58,425 bases of DNA, from assembly GCA_964570285.1 (NCBI GenBank), contig CAZMXP010000035.1, positions 1 to 58,425 of the forward strand. The letters run 5' to 3'. Under the pieces are notes generated by a model. That model was not told the DNA's origin. It searched no databases and saw only the letters and a list, made by a program, of their open reading frames with translations. This DNA comes from CAZMXP01 sp964570285 (lineage in GTDB: Bacteria; Planctomycetota; PLA2). The position numbers and the translations under genes are program-made. Below are positions 6,104 through 13,618 of this stretch, in pieces (the first letter of the stretch is position 1; each line of letters begins with the position of its first letter).

Positions 6104-7717
6104 TCAGATCGTGAACGTGGTCCCGTCGAACTTCGTCAGGCTGAAGGAGTGCGGCTCGTTGTAGGTGCGCTTCTGCTCCTCGAGGATGCCCAGGGCGACG
6201 GTCTCGCCGAGCTTGACCGACTCCCAGTAGTCGGAGCGCCAGTGGATGCCGGCGGCGCCGCGCGCCAGCGCGATGTTGGCGGCGAGCTTGTCGAGTTCGC
6301 CGCCGACGGTCAGCGGCGGCCCCGCGTAGGGGAGCAGCGCCGTGCCGTCGGCGGAGGGGACGACCGGGTCGGAGAGCACGTGGCTCCCGTCGAACCATGC
6401 CTTCAGGACCGTCACGCAGGCGCCCGCGACGGCGGCGTGGCCCGCCCCGTACGAGGGGTGGAGCGGGCAGCCCTCGGGGTAGGCCTGCGGCAGCAGGTAG
6501 GAGCCGTGGGCGGAGAAGACCCGCGCGAGCGCCGTCGAGCCGAGCAGGTCCCCGTGGATCGGGTAGCTGGCGCCGCCGGTGGCGTGCACATGCACGCGGC
6601 CGCCCGCCTCTTCCGGCCGGAGCCGCCGGTGGACGAACCACTTCTGGAACCAGACCGCCTTCAGCGCGCGCGTCGCGACCTCGGTGACGAGCGAGAGGAT
6701 GTGCGGCGCGCCGAAGGTCGCGAAGCCGTCCTGCGTCGTCGACCCGACGTAGGGGTTGCCGGGGTCGAAGGGCGCGCCGGCGGCAAGCAGGATCAGGCAG
6801 GCGTCGAGATAGGCCTGGTAGAGCGCATCGACATGCACCCACTCGGCCATGTCGCGCAGGTTGCGCGGGTAGCGGGGCACGGGGTCGAGGGCGTAGGAGG
6901 GCACCGCCGCGCCGTGCTGCGCGGCGAGCCAGACGCTGAACTCCGTCAGGTGGTCGGAGTGGGGCTCGACCGTGCGCATGCGCTGCGGGATGCGCAGCGC
7001 GCCGTAGGGGATCTCCCGGAGCAGGAACTGCGAGAGGTAGGGGCCCTCGAGATCGCCCGCGGTGGAGCCGCGGAAGATCGTCGCCGGGGTGACCGCGCCC
7101 CCGGACTTCGGGCCGCGGAAGTCGGAAAGGGCCGAGAGCTCCGCGCCCGCCGTCGCGATGTCGGGATGCCCCGCGTACTCCTCGAAGTGCACGTCGCGGA
7201 GCAGCGCCATCCAGTAGAGCTCGACGAGCTCGCCCGCCCACTCCGCCGACGCGAACGCCGGCGCGGGCGCGAAGGCGCAGGCGTGCGAGTCGGGCCCCTC
7301 GAGATCGAAGGCGAGGCCGGCCTGCGGGCTCACGAGCCTGCGAGGCCCCGCCATCGGGATCGCGTCGAAGGCCGCCGGGGCGCCGCTGCCGAGCGCGGAG
7401 AGGAGCGCGTCGTAGGAGGAGGGCACGACCTCCCCGCGCGCGTCGTGCGCGAGCCCCTTGCTGAAGCTCCCGATGCGGCCCGGCAGCGCGGTCTCGTCCC
7501 CGTTCGGCGCGATCGGCGGCACGCCCCGGTCGAGCGCCATCCGCGCCGCCTCGACGCGCGCGTCGAAGGCGAGTTGACGCCGGTCGGCGAGCACCGAGGC
7601 GTGGCTTCGGTTGCAGCCCGCCAGGCCGCCGCCCGCCGCGGCCGCCCCCAGCAGCGCCAGGAACAGGCGCCGATCGACTCCTTCGCGGTCCCTCTGCGCG
7701 GTCGGCCCGGTCGTCAT
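6104..7717 (-). CDS. vanadium-dependent haloperoxidase, Tat lipoprotein
   Basis: The 537-residue product carries the vanadate-pocket residues in order: KWFVHRRLRPE near residue 362, PLHPSYGAGHA near 420 and GIHWRSDYWES near 490, which supply the Lys/Arg, Ser-Gly-His and catalytic His of vanadium haloperoxidases (PAP2-like fold). Such enzymes oxidise halides with hydrogen peroxide. The N-terminus has a twin-arginine motif (DRRLFLALLG) running into a lipobox (LAGC), so it is probably exported folded and lipid-anchored. The start is the ATG at 7717, with GGGAGG upstream, not the earlier in-frame ATG. It sits between the intact rdgB and the displaced rdgB tail, so it may have entered with the XRE pair. 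Halide choice cannot be told. Confidence 0.85.
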   Translation of the reverse strand: MTTGPTAQRDREGVDRRLFLALLGAAAAGGGLAGCNRSHASVLADRRQLAFDARVEAARMALDRGVPPIAPNGDETALPGRIGSFSKGLAHDARGEVVPSSYDALLSALGSGAPAAFDAIPMAGPRRLVSPQAGLAFDLEGPDSHACAFAPAPAFASAEWAGELVELYWMALLRDVHFEEYAGHPDIATAGAELSALSDFRGPKSGGAVTPATIFRGSTAGDLEGPYLSQFLLREIPYGALRIPQRMRTVEPHSDHLTEFSVWLAAQHGAAVPSYALDPVPRYPRNLRDMAEWVHVDALYQAYLDACLILLAAGAPFDPGNPYVGSTTQDGFATFGAPHILSLVTEVATRALKAVWFQKWFVHRRLRPEEAGGRVHVHATGGASYPIHGDLLGSTALARVFSAHGSYLLPQAYPEGCPLHPSYGAGHAAVAGACVTVLKAWFDGSHVLSDPVVPSADGTALLPYAGPPLTVGGELDKLAANIALARGAAGIHWRSDYWESVKLGETVALGILEEQKRTYNEPHSFSLTKFDGTTFTI

Positions 7718-7777
7718 GCTGTCGCCTCCCCGCCGCCGTACGGGCGCGCGGGCGCCGACTAGCATGCCTCTTTCCCG

Positions 7778-8380
7778 CTAGAGTTCCAGCCCCTCCGCCA
7801 CCTCCGGCAGCCGCCGGGCGAGTTCGCGCAGCGCGAGCGCGCGGTGGGAGACGAGGTTCTTCCGGTCCGGGTCGAGTTCCCCGAAGGTGCAGCCGCTTTC
7901 GGGGTGGAAGAAGATCGGGTCGTAGCCGAACCCCTCGCCCCCCCGCGGCCCCCCCACGATCCGGCCGTGGACCCGGCCCTCGACCGCGAGCAGGACCTCC
8001 GCCGGAGCGCCGGCGACCGCGATCGCGATGTTGCACTGGAAGTAGGCCTCGGGCTCGTGCAGCCCCGCCTCGGCGACGCGCTGCAGCACGAGCGCGAGGT
8101 TCCGCCCGTCGTCGCAGGGCTCGCCCGCGTAGCGCGCGCTGTGCACGCCCGGCTCGCCGCCGAGCGCCGGGATCACGAGGCCGCTGTCGTCGGCGAGGCA
8201 GGGGGCGCGCAGGAACGACGCCCAGGCCGCCGCCTTCAGCGCCGCGTTCTCGGCGAAGGTCTGGCCCGTCTCCTCGACGTGCGGCAGGTTCACCGCGATG
8301 ACCGCCCTCAGGCCGAGCGGCTCGAGGATCTCGCGCACCTCGCGCAGCTTGTGGGGGTTCTTGCTGCCGACGAGGATCAA
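7778..8380 (-). CDS. rdgB: XTP/dITP diphosphatase (RdgB/HAM1 family)
   Basis: The 200-residue product removes non-canonical purine triphosphates (XTP, dITP, ITP) from the nucleotide pool. It has the family start ILVGSKNPHKLREV, the acidic metal-site stretch CLADDSGLVIPAL, and the C-terminal GFGYDPIFFHPESGCTFGEL. The only start available is TTG at 8380, 3 nt after the rph stop and in the same frame, so translation is surely coupled to rph. Paired C7 tracts (7938-7955) encode Gly-rich residues either side of the family's PRG segment. A truncated relative of its 3' half lies at 4135-4500. The rph-rdgB order is common in bacteria. Confidence 0.92.
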   Translation of the reverse strand: MILVGSKNPHKLREVREILEPLGLRAVIAVNLPHVEETGQTFAENAALKAAAWASFLRAPCLADDSGLVIPALGGEPGVHSARYAGEPCDDGRNLALVLQRVAEAGLHEPEAYFQCNIAIAVAGAPAEVLLAVEGRVHGRIVGGPRGGEGFGYDPIFFHPESGCTFGELDPDRKNLVSHRALALRELARRLPEVAEGLEL

Positions 8381-8383
8381 CGG

Positions 8384-9088
8384 TCACTTCTCGAGCGCGA
8401 TCTGCTGCTTCATCGTGATCGCCGCGATGCCGAGGCGCGCGAGCCGCATCATCTCCTGGAACTGCGCCTCGTCGAACGGCGCCTGCTCGGCGCTCCCCTG
8501 CACCTCGACGTAGCTCGCCTCGCCGGTCATCGCGACGTTGAGGTCGACGTCCGCCTTGCTGTCCTCGGCGTAGTCGAGGTCGAGCACGGCGCGGCCGCCG
8601 ACGATGCCGACGCTGACGGCGGCGACGCTGCCCTTCAGCGGCGGCTGCTTCCACTTGCGCGAGTCGATCGCGTCGCAGAGCGCGACGTAGGCGCCGGAGA
8701 TCGCCGCGGTGCGCGTGCCGCCGTCGGCGCGCAGCACGTCGCAGTCGAGCCAGATCGTCCTGTCGCGCAGCGCCTTCAGGTCGACGATCGTCCGCAGGCA
8801 GCGGCCGACGAGCCGGCTGATCTCGAGCGAGCGCGAGTCGGGCTTGCCGGTCCTCCCCTCGCGCGGCTTGCGCGAGCCGGTGGACGCGGGCAGCATGCCG
8901 TACTCCGCCGTGAGCCACCCCTGCCCGGAGTTCTGGAGCCACGGCGGCACGCCGTCCTCGAGGCTCGCGGTGCAGAGCACCTTCGTCCGGCCGTAGCAGA
9001 CGACGACGGAGCCCGCGGGCGTGTCGCTGAAGTGGCGTTCGAACGTGATCGGACGCAGTTCGTCCTCGCGGCGGCCGTCGGGGCGCAT
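8384..9088 (-). CDS. rph: ribonuclease PH
   Basis: The 234-residue product is a phosphate-dependent 3' exoribonuclease that trims tRNA 3' ends. Family landmarks are RPDGRREDELRPITFER at the start, GQGWLTAEYGMLPASTGSR, LEISRLVGRCLR, and the phosphate-site stretch RADGGTRTAAISGAYVAL. The length is normal. The ATG at 9088 lies 7 nt after a TATACT hexamer, with no ribosome site, so the message is probably leaderless. It is divergent from dapF, only 36 bp apart, and leads an operon with rdgB. Confidence 0.95.
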   Translation of the reverse strand: MRPDGRREDELRPITFERHFSDTPAGSVVVCYGRTKVLCTASLEDGVPPWLQNSGQGWLTAEYGMLPASTGSRKPREGRTGKPDSRSLEISRLVGRCLRTIVDLKALRDRTIWLDCDVLRADGGTRTAAISGAYVALCDAIDSRKWKQPPLKGSVAAVSVGIVGGRAVLDLDYAEDSKADVDLNVAMTGEASYVEVQGSAEQAPFDEAQFQEMMRLARLGIAAITMKQQIALEK

Positions 9089-9095
9089 CGCGGGG

Positions 9096-9118
9096 AGTAT
9101 AGCCCCGCCTGATAGTCT
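9096..9118. promoter_or_regulatory. divergent leaderless promoters of rph and dapF
   Basis: Reverse-strand TATACT (9096-9101) ends 7 nt before the rph ATG. Forward TAGTCT (9113-9118), with TGA before it as an extended -10, ends 6 nt before the dapF ATG. Only 36 bp separate the two start codons, so each promoter's upstream region must overlap the other gene. Confidence 0.5.
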
Positions 9119-9124
9119 TCATGC

Positions 9125-9958
9125 ATGCGCTTCACGAAGATGCACGGCGCCGGCAACGACTACGTCTACGTCGACACCTTCGACGGGGCGGTCGCCGACG
9201 GCCCCGCGCTCGCGCGCCGCGTCAGCGACCGGCACAAGGGCATCGGCAGCGACGGCCTCATCCTGCTCGCGCCGCCCTCGCGCGGCGGCGCGGACGTGCG
9301 CATGATCATGTACAACGCCGACGGCAGCCGCGCGCAGATGTGCGGCAACGGCATCCGCTGCCTCGCGCGGCTCGCCCGCGACCGCGGCCGCGCGGCGGGC
9401 GACCGCGTCCGCGTCGAGACCGACAGCGGCGTGCGCACGGTCGAACTCGTCCCCGGGGGCGCGCGCGTGGACATGGGCGTGCCGTCGTTCGACCCGCGCT
9501 CGCTGCCCGCGCGCTTCGACCTGCCGCGGGTCGTCGAGCATCCGGTGCGCGTGCTCGACCGGGAGCTGAGGATCACCTGCGTGTCGATGGGCAACCCGCA
9601 CGTGGTGGTGTATGTGGAGGGGTCCGGGGAGGAGTGGGACGTCGAACGCTACGGCCGCGCGCTCGAGACCGACGCGCGCTTCCCCGAGCGAACCAACGTC
9701 GAGTTCGTCGAGGTCCTCGACCGCGCTACGGTGCGCCAGCGCACGTGGGAGCGCGGTTCGGGCGAGACGCTCGCGTGCGGCACCGGCGCCTGCGCGGTCT
9801 GCGCGGCCGGCGTCGCGACGGGGCGGACCGGCAACCGGATCACCAACCACCTGCGCGGCGGCGACCTCGTGCTCGAGTGGGACGGCAAGGGGAGCCTCTT
9901 CATGACCGGCGAGGCGGTCTACGTCTTCGACGGCGAGTGGCGCGGCGATGGAATGTGA
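9125..9958 (+). CDS. dapF: diaminopimelate epimerase
   Basis: The 277-residue enzyme converts LL- to meso-diaminopimelate in lysine and peptidoglycan synthesis. It has the canonical start MRFTKMHGAGNDYVYVD and both catalytic cysteines: the first in QMCGNGIRCLARL, the second in GETLACGTGACAVCAAG. The length is normal. Its presence indicates a DAP-type pathway. The ATG fits a leaderless transcript. The last 11 nt overlap the zinc-ribbon gene that follows. Confidence 0.96.
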   Translation: MRFTKMHGAGNDYVYVDTFDGAVADGPALARRVSDRHKGIGSDGLILLAPPSRGGADVRMIMYNADGSRAQMCGNGIRCLARLARDRGRAAGDRVRVETDSGVRTVELVPGGARVDMGVPSFDPRSLPARFDLPRVVEHPVRVLDRELRITCVSMGNPHVVVYVEGSGEEWDVERYGRALETDARFPERTNVEFVEVLDRATVRQRTWERGSGETLACGTGACAVCAAGVATGRTGNRITNHLRGGDLVLEWDGKGSLFMTGEAVYVFDGEWRGDGM

Positions 9959-10454
9959 CGTCTGCGGATCGCACAACGTCCACCGCCGCATGATCGAGGA
10001 GCACTACCTCGAGGAGTGCGGGCTCTGCGGCAACTTGCAGGGCGACGACGAGGCGGTGGCGCTCGTCGAGGAGCTGCGCGCGGGCCGCGCGCGCGGCCTC
10101 GACGACCCGATCATCCCGCTCGTCGGCGCGCTGGAGCAGAGCGGCCGGTTCCACGTCGTGCAGGCCACCGCATCGGAGGAGGAGCCGCCGCAGGTGCTCT
10201 TCACGGTGCCCCGGGGCGACGCGGCCCCGGTCGAGCGGCTGCTGCGCACGATCGAGATGACCAACCGCGAGACGAAGCTGCTCTGGCTCATCGAGCTCTC
10301 GCTGCAGCACGGCCTCGTCTACATCCTCCGCCCGCGCTTCTGGAAGCGCCCGCGCGACGTCACGCGCGACGAGATCAGGCCCGCGCTCCTCGACCTCGCG
10401 GTGATCGCCCGCCGCCTCCGCCGCGACCTCTCGCTCTCCTGGTGGCGGGAGTAG
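9948..10454 (+). CDS. zinc-ribbon protein of unknown function
   Basis: The 168-residue product begins with two CxxC pairs (CDVCGSHN and CGLCGN) about 18 residues apart, likely a zinc ribbon. A mixed alpha/beta region follows, with no recognised fold, ending in a basic, tryptophan-rich tail (RRLRRDLSLSWWRE). The gene overlaps dapF by 11 nt and is surely translated with it. A regulatory or nucleic-acid-binding role is possible, but the sequence does not show one. It converges on the small gene ending at 10608, with a strong palindrome between. Confidence 0.75.
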   Translation: MECDVCGSHNVHRRMIEEHYLEECGLCGNLQGDDEAVALVEELRAGRARGLDDPIIPLVGALEQSGRFHVVQATASEEEPPQVLFTVPRGDAAPVERLLRTIEMTNRETKLLWLIELSLQHGLVYILRPRFWKRPRDVTRDEIRPALLDLAVIARRLRRDLSLSWWRE

Positions 10455-10578
10455 CGGCCTCAACCCCCTTGCCCCGCCCGCCCCCGGATCGCATCGAGGA
10501 GCGCCCGCAGCAGCGCGGCGTGCGAGGCCAATCGCGAACACTACGGGCGGTGAGCGACCGCGAACGTCCTTCTTTAGC

Positions 10579-10605
10579 GTTTGTCCGACTAATAGTCGGA
10601 CAAAC
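10579..10605. terminator. perfect 12-bp inverted repeat, probable bidirectional terminator
   Basis: GTTTGTCCGACT and AGTCGGACAAAC flank the three-base loop AAT. The hairpin lies between two convergent genes, 2 bp beyond the stop of the reverse-strand gene at 10608. Neither side has a clear T-run, so an intrinsic terminator of the usual type is not proven; a protein-binding palindrome is the alternative. Confidence 0.55.
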
Positions 10606-10607
10606 TC

Positions 10608-10784
10608 CTATGGCAGCCTTCGGCCGACGTCATCCGGAGTCAGGAAGACGAACACGCCATGCGTACAGGGGGGGTCGTAGTCGTTCGTCGCCTGGGCCAG
10701 GTCGAACCAGAGGTCCCACGCCGCCTCCAGTTCCTCCTCCGTCATGTCGCGGAGGTTCAGGTCGTCCTCGCTCAACAGTTGCAT
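10608..10784 (-). CDS. 58-residue acidic protein, second gene of a two-gene cassette
   Basis: This short frame (MQLLSEDDLNLRDMTEEELE, then AAWDLWFDLAQATNDYD, ending in FVFLTPDDVGRRLP) overlaps the end of the upstream gene by 13 nt in another phase. The strongly acidic amphipathic helix and the coupled position suggest an expressed partner of the 267-residue protein, such as an antitoxin or inhibitor. That role is inference only; no family is recognised. Its stop is followed at once by the 12-bp inverted repeat. Confidence 0.65.
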   Translation of the reverse strand: MQLLSEDDLNLRDMTEEELEAAWDLWFDLAQATNDYDPPCTHGVFVFLTPDDVGRRLP

Positions 10785-11575
10785 CCGTCACCCCCGCCCG
10801 CCTGCAGGACCGGCGGAAGCAGCCTCGCGGCGATCTCGACCAAGGCGGGATGGGACTCCGCGCAGGGCCGCTCCAAGAGCCCGCTCCGCCGCAGGGCATC
10901 CACGTACTCGCGGCTCGCCTCCGCGTACGCTTCGACCCGCACGCGATCCGCCTGTTGCAGCGCGTCGTTCTCGCGCGCGAGCGCCACGACGACCGCGTCG
11001 CGCGAGGCGCCGCGGCATGCCTCGCGTACCGGCACGCGATCGATCCCCTCGCCCCACCGCGCGGCCAAGGCGAGGATGCGGTCGGGATCCGTCGTGTAAC
11101 GGAGTTCCAGCGCCTCCGGGAGCGATCGCGCCAACTCGCCGATGACCGGGTAGTCCTTCGCCCTCTGCGTGCGCTTCAGCAGAATGAGGCTCTCGAGGTC
11201 GATCACCGCCAGAGCGCCCGGCGCGGGAGGCCGACGGAGAAGCGCACGGACGGTCCCGGGATCGACGCGAGGCGGGCGCGACACGAAGTCGCACCGGATG
11301 CGCCGCTTCCGGCCGTCTTGGTACTCGAGGTGCGAGGACCAGCCGCCGGCGAGCCAGCGCGGATCCAACGGCGCCCCGGGCCTGTATCGCGCGCCCCGCG
11401 AGGAAAGCATCGTAAGGATCCGTTGGCAGGCCGCCGCGCTCTCCTCGACCACCCAGTCGCCGTCCTTGCTCATGAGTGCCTTGCGATACCAGACGACGGC
11501 CTGCCCCGAGGAGAGCAGCGCAATCGTGCCCTCCCTGTTGAACTCCTCCGTCAGTTCGAAATAGACGTTTCCCAC
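10772..11575 (-). CDS. unknown protein with a nucleotidyltransferase-like segment
   Basis: The 267-residue product starts at a GTG 6 nt after a TATCAT hexamer (82-87 of 11582-11587), so it is probably leaderless. The N-terminal 100 residues are not recognised. The middle has AVIDLESLILLKRTQRAKDY followed by PVI, a pattern common near the end of AbiEii-type or DUF6036 nucleotidyltransferase folds (DLexLixLKRxxRxKD), but I do not see the GG and DxD catalytic motifs. The C-terminal half is helical and ends in cysteines. A toxin-antitoxin-like pairing with the 58-residue gene is possible. It is downstream of, and same-strand as, the secreted protein gene ending at 11595. Confidence 0.6.
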   Translation of the reverse strand: MGNVYFELTEEFNREGTIALLSSGQAVVWYRKALMSKDGDWVVEESAAACQRILTMLSSRGARYRPGAPLDPRWLAGGWSSHLEYQDGRKRRIRCDFVSRPPRVDPGTVRALLRRPPAPGALAVIDLESLILLKRTQRAKDYPVIGELARSLPEALELRYTTDPDRILALAARWGEGIDRVPVREACRGASRDAVVVALARENDALQQADRVRVEAYAEASREYVDALRRSGLLERPCAESHPALVEIAARLLPPVLQAGGGDGCNC

Positions 11576-11581
11576 GCCCGA

Positions 11582-11587
11582 ATGATA
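11582..11587 (-). promoter_or_regulatory. -10 hexamer for the 10772-11575 gene
   Basis: Reverse-strand TATCAT ends 6 nt before the GTG at 11575. It sits between that gene and the stop of the preceding reverse-strand gene (11595), which argues for a separate promoter. Confidence 0.45.
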
Positions 11588-11594
11588 CTCGCGC

Positions 11595-12587
11595 TCACTC
11601 CCCCGGCGGCGGGAGGAGCGCTGCGGCGAGGCGCTCCTCGCCCGCGCGCTCGCGGATGTAGGCGAAGTAGCCCTTGACGTCGTCCTTGAAGTGGCCGCGC
11701 AGCGCGCGCGCCTCGGGGAGCGCCGCGACGCGGTAGACGGGGAGACGCGCCTCGGTGAAGGGCGCGTCGTCGATGCGCAGCAGCACCCCCTCGCGGAAGA
11801 CGCGCCCCTCGATCGCGTGCTCGCCGCGCACGGCGCCCTCGATCTCGATCTCCCAGCGCGCGCCGTAGGCGCCGATCGCGAAGCGCCCGCGCTCGTCCGT
11901 CTTCCCCTCGCGCTCGAGCGGCGGCAGCCGCCGGGCGATGCGCCCCGGGTCGGTCGTGCGCGCGACGACGCGCAGGCCCGCGAGCGGCGCGCCGTGCTGG
12001 TCGAGCGCGACGCCCCGCAGCACAGGATCGATGCGCTCGAGCCGGAGCGTCGTCTCGACGGTGCGCGGGTACTTCTCCTTCCGGTCCTCGAACGTGCGGC
12101 TCGTCCCCCAGACCCCCTCGCCATCGAACCTGCCCCGGGCGGCGAACGCCTGCGCGAAGGGCTTCCGGTCCGCCACGCTGCGGTACGTGCGGAAGCGGCC
12201 GTGCTCGAAGCCGCCCATGATCGTCTTCGCGAGCACGCGCCCGGGGGTCACGCGCACGGAGAGTTCCACGTCGCCGGTCGCGGGGTCGACGGAGCCCTCG
12301 ACCTCGGGGTGGAGCGCGCCCGACCCCTCGCCCTTCGTCGTGACACCGTCGTCGCGCAGGTCGATCGAGAGGCGGTAGCTGCCGCTTCGCTCGCGCATGA
12401 CGAAGGGCTGCCGCGTCTCGCCGCGCGCCAGCGCCTCGGTGAGCAGCAGGAACTCGATGCGCTCCTCCTGCACCTCGCTGCCCTCGGCCCCGCCGTGGAG
12501 CCGCATCTCCGAACGGACGATCAGTTGGCCGCGGTAGGCGCGGGGCTCGGCCAGAAGCGCCAGAAGCAGCAGCAGTTGCACTGCCAT
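11595..12587 (-). CDS. secreted protein with a carboxypeptidase-regulatory-like domain
   Basis: The 330-residue product has a signal peptide (MAVQLLLLLALLAEPRA). A strand-rich region follows, then around residues 190-260 a carboxypeptidase-regulatory-like beta-sandwich (GVALDQHGAPLAGLRVVA, then TDERGRFAIGAYG). The last 60 residues contain FKDDVKGYFAYIRERAG and are not recognised. Domains of this type often sit in extracellular or periplasmic proteins and are not catalytic. The upstream side carries a paired G-run and hairpin (12599-12628) shared with the divergent zinc-finger gene. No ribosome site is obvious. Confidence 0.65.
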   Translation of the reverse strand: MAVQLLLLLALLAEPRAYRGQLIVRSEMRLHGGAEGSEVQEERIEFLLLTEALARGETRQPFVMRERSGSYRLSIDLRDDGVTTKGEGSGALHPEVEGSVDPATGDVELSVRVTPGRVLAKTIMGGFEHGRFRTYRSVADRKPFAQAFAARGRFDGEGVWGTSRTFEDRKEKYPRTVETTLRLERIDPVLRGVALDQHGAPLAGLRVVARTTDPGRIARRLPPLEREGKTDERGRFAIGAYGARWEIEIEGAVRGEHAIEGRVFREGVLLRIDDAPFTEARLPVYRVAALPEARALRGHFKDDVKGYFAYIRERAGEERLAAALLPPPGE

Positions 12588-12660
12588 AGGGATCGGCAGG
12601 GGGTGCGGGGGCGCTCAAGCTCCCCCCCGACTCCGCCGAAACGTGAAGCGGAGCCCATCC

Positions 12661-13260
12661 ATGGCCCTCTGCACCGGTTGCGGCAACGAAGTACCCGATC
12701 CGGCCTGCTGCCCCGTCTGCAAGGCGGGGCGCGGGACGCGCAGGACGCCCCGTCCGAAGGTGGCGGCGAGCCGCTGCGCCTGCCCCAAGTGCAACGAGGC
12801 GCTCGACCAGCAGGACTGGGAGGGGACGGCGACGCTGACCTGCCCGGTCTGCCGCGGGAGCTTCTTCCCCGACCGCGGGCTCGAGGCGGTGCTCGACCGG
12901 CTGCGCGCGACCTGCGATCCGGTGAGCGTCGAGAGCGCGCTGAAGGACTTCCGCGACCGCTTCACGCGCGAACTGCCCGACAACGTGCGCTACAAGAAGT
13001 GCCCCGTCTGCGACACGGTGATGCTGCGGCGCAACTACGGCAACGTCAGCGGCGTGATCGTCGAGTACTGCGGCGAGCACGGCACCTGGGTGGACGAGAA
13101 CTCCTTCGCCGAACTCGCGAGCTTCATCTGCCGCGGCGGCGACCTCGTCGCCGGCAAGGCCGACGCCGTGCGCGCGCGCAGCCGCACGCTGCGCCCCGAC
13201 CCCGGCGGCGCCGGCGGCGGCGGCTCGCTGCTCTCGCGCTTCCTCGGCGGGGGGGAGTAG
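12661..13260 (+). CDS. TFIIB-type zinc-finger protein
   Basis: The 199-residue product has several CxxC knuckles: CTGCGNEVPD and CCPVC at the start, CACPKC, and TCPVCRGSFFPDRGLE, then the classic zf-TFIIB unit KKCPVCDTVMLRRNYG with CGEHGTWVDENSFAEL around residues 118-160. Such proteins are common single-copy genes of unknown role. The tail is glycine-rich (GGAGGGGSLLSRFLGGGE), encoded partly by a G7 run ending at the stop codon. The ATG at 12661 puts the first knuckle at the N-terminus and has GGAG upstream; an in-frame GTG six codons earlier is possible. Confidence 0.75.
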   Translation: MALCTGCGNEVPDPACCPVCKAGRGTRRTPRPKVAASRCACPKCNEALDQQDWEGTATLTCPVCRGSFFPDRGLEAVLDRLRATCDPVSVESALKDFRDRFTRELPDNVRYKKCPVCDTVMLRRNYGNVSGVIVEYCGEHGTWVDENSFAELASFICRGGDLVAGKADAVRARSRTLRPDPGGAGGGGSLLSRFLGGGE

Positions 13261-13292
13261 GGGCAGGAGGGCGGCGCAGCGATGCGCGCGGC

Positions 13293-13532
13293 TCACTCGT
13301 ACTCGTAGTCGTGGTCATGGCGACCGGGATGCGCCGCCAGCTGGGAACTGACACGTCCCGCCCAATGGGTACCGGTGAGATCCTCCATCATCATGCGGTG
13401 CACTTCGCCGCGCCCGGTCCCATACCATCCGTTGAAGTGGATACCTCTTCGAGGTTTCAAGTCGTTGCTGTACTTGCACAGGTAGACGTGCCTGGGCTCT
13501 ACGCGAAACCTGAATGTCTCGACGCGCGCCAA
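13293..13532 (-). CDS. short orphan frame with a repeated C-terminal tail
   Basis: From a TTG at 13532 this frame encodes 79 residues with a basic start, an aromatic middle and the tail MEDLTGTHWAGRVSSQLAAH before a His/Asp/Glu-rich end. The tail recurs at 14877-15092 as EDLTGTGWAGRVGAQM and so on, on the other side of the ATPase gene. No family is recognised and the start is uncertain, so it could be a gene remnant instead of a working gene. It lies 87 bp downstream of the ATPase stop, same strand. Confidence 0.4.
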   Translation of the reverse strand: MARVETFRFRVEPRHVYLCKYSNDLKPRRGIHFNGWYGTGRGEVHRMMMEDLTGTHWAGRVSSQLAAHPGRHDHDYEYE

Positions 13533-13618
13533 CGAAGCATGGCCCGCCTCGGCGCGACGCTCCTCCCGGAGGAGTCGCCGGACGGGTGGGTCGCCGAGAA
13601 TGGCGCAAGCGCCGCCAG

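Noticed and set aside
4135..8380. A complete integrative element
   Set aside because: No integrase, excisionase or replication gene is present between the two rdgB ends, so only the duplication itself is reported.
6057..9122. A 1021-codon reverse frame covering haloperoxidase, rdgB and rph
   Set aside because: It runs in a different phase through three recognised genes and shows no family of its own.
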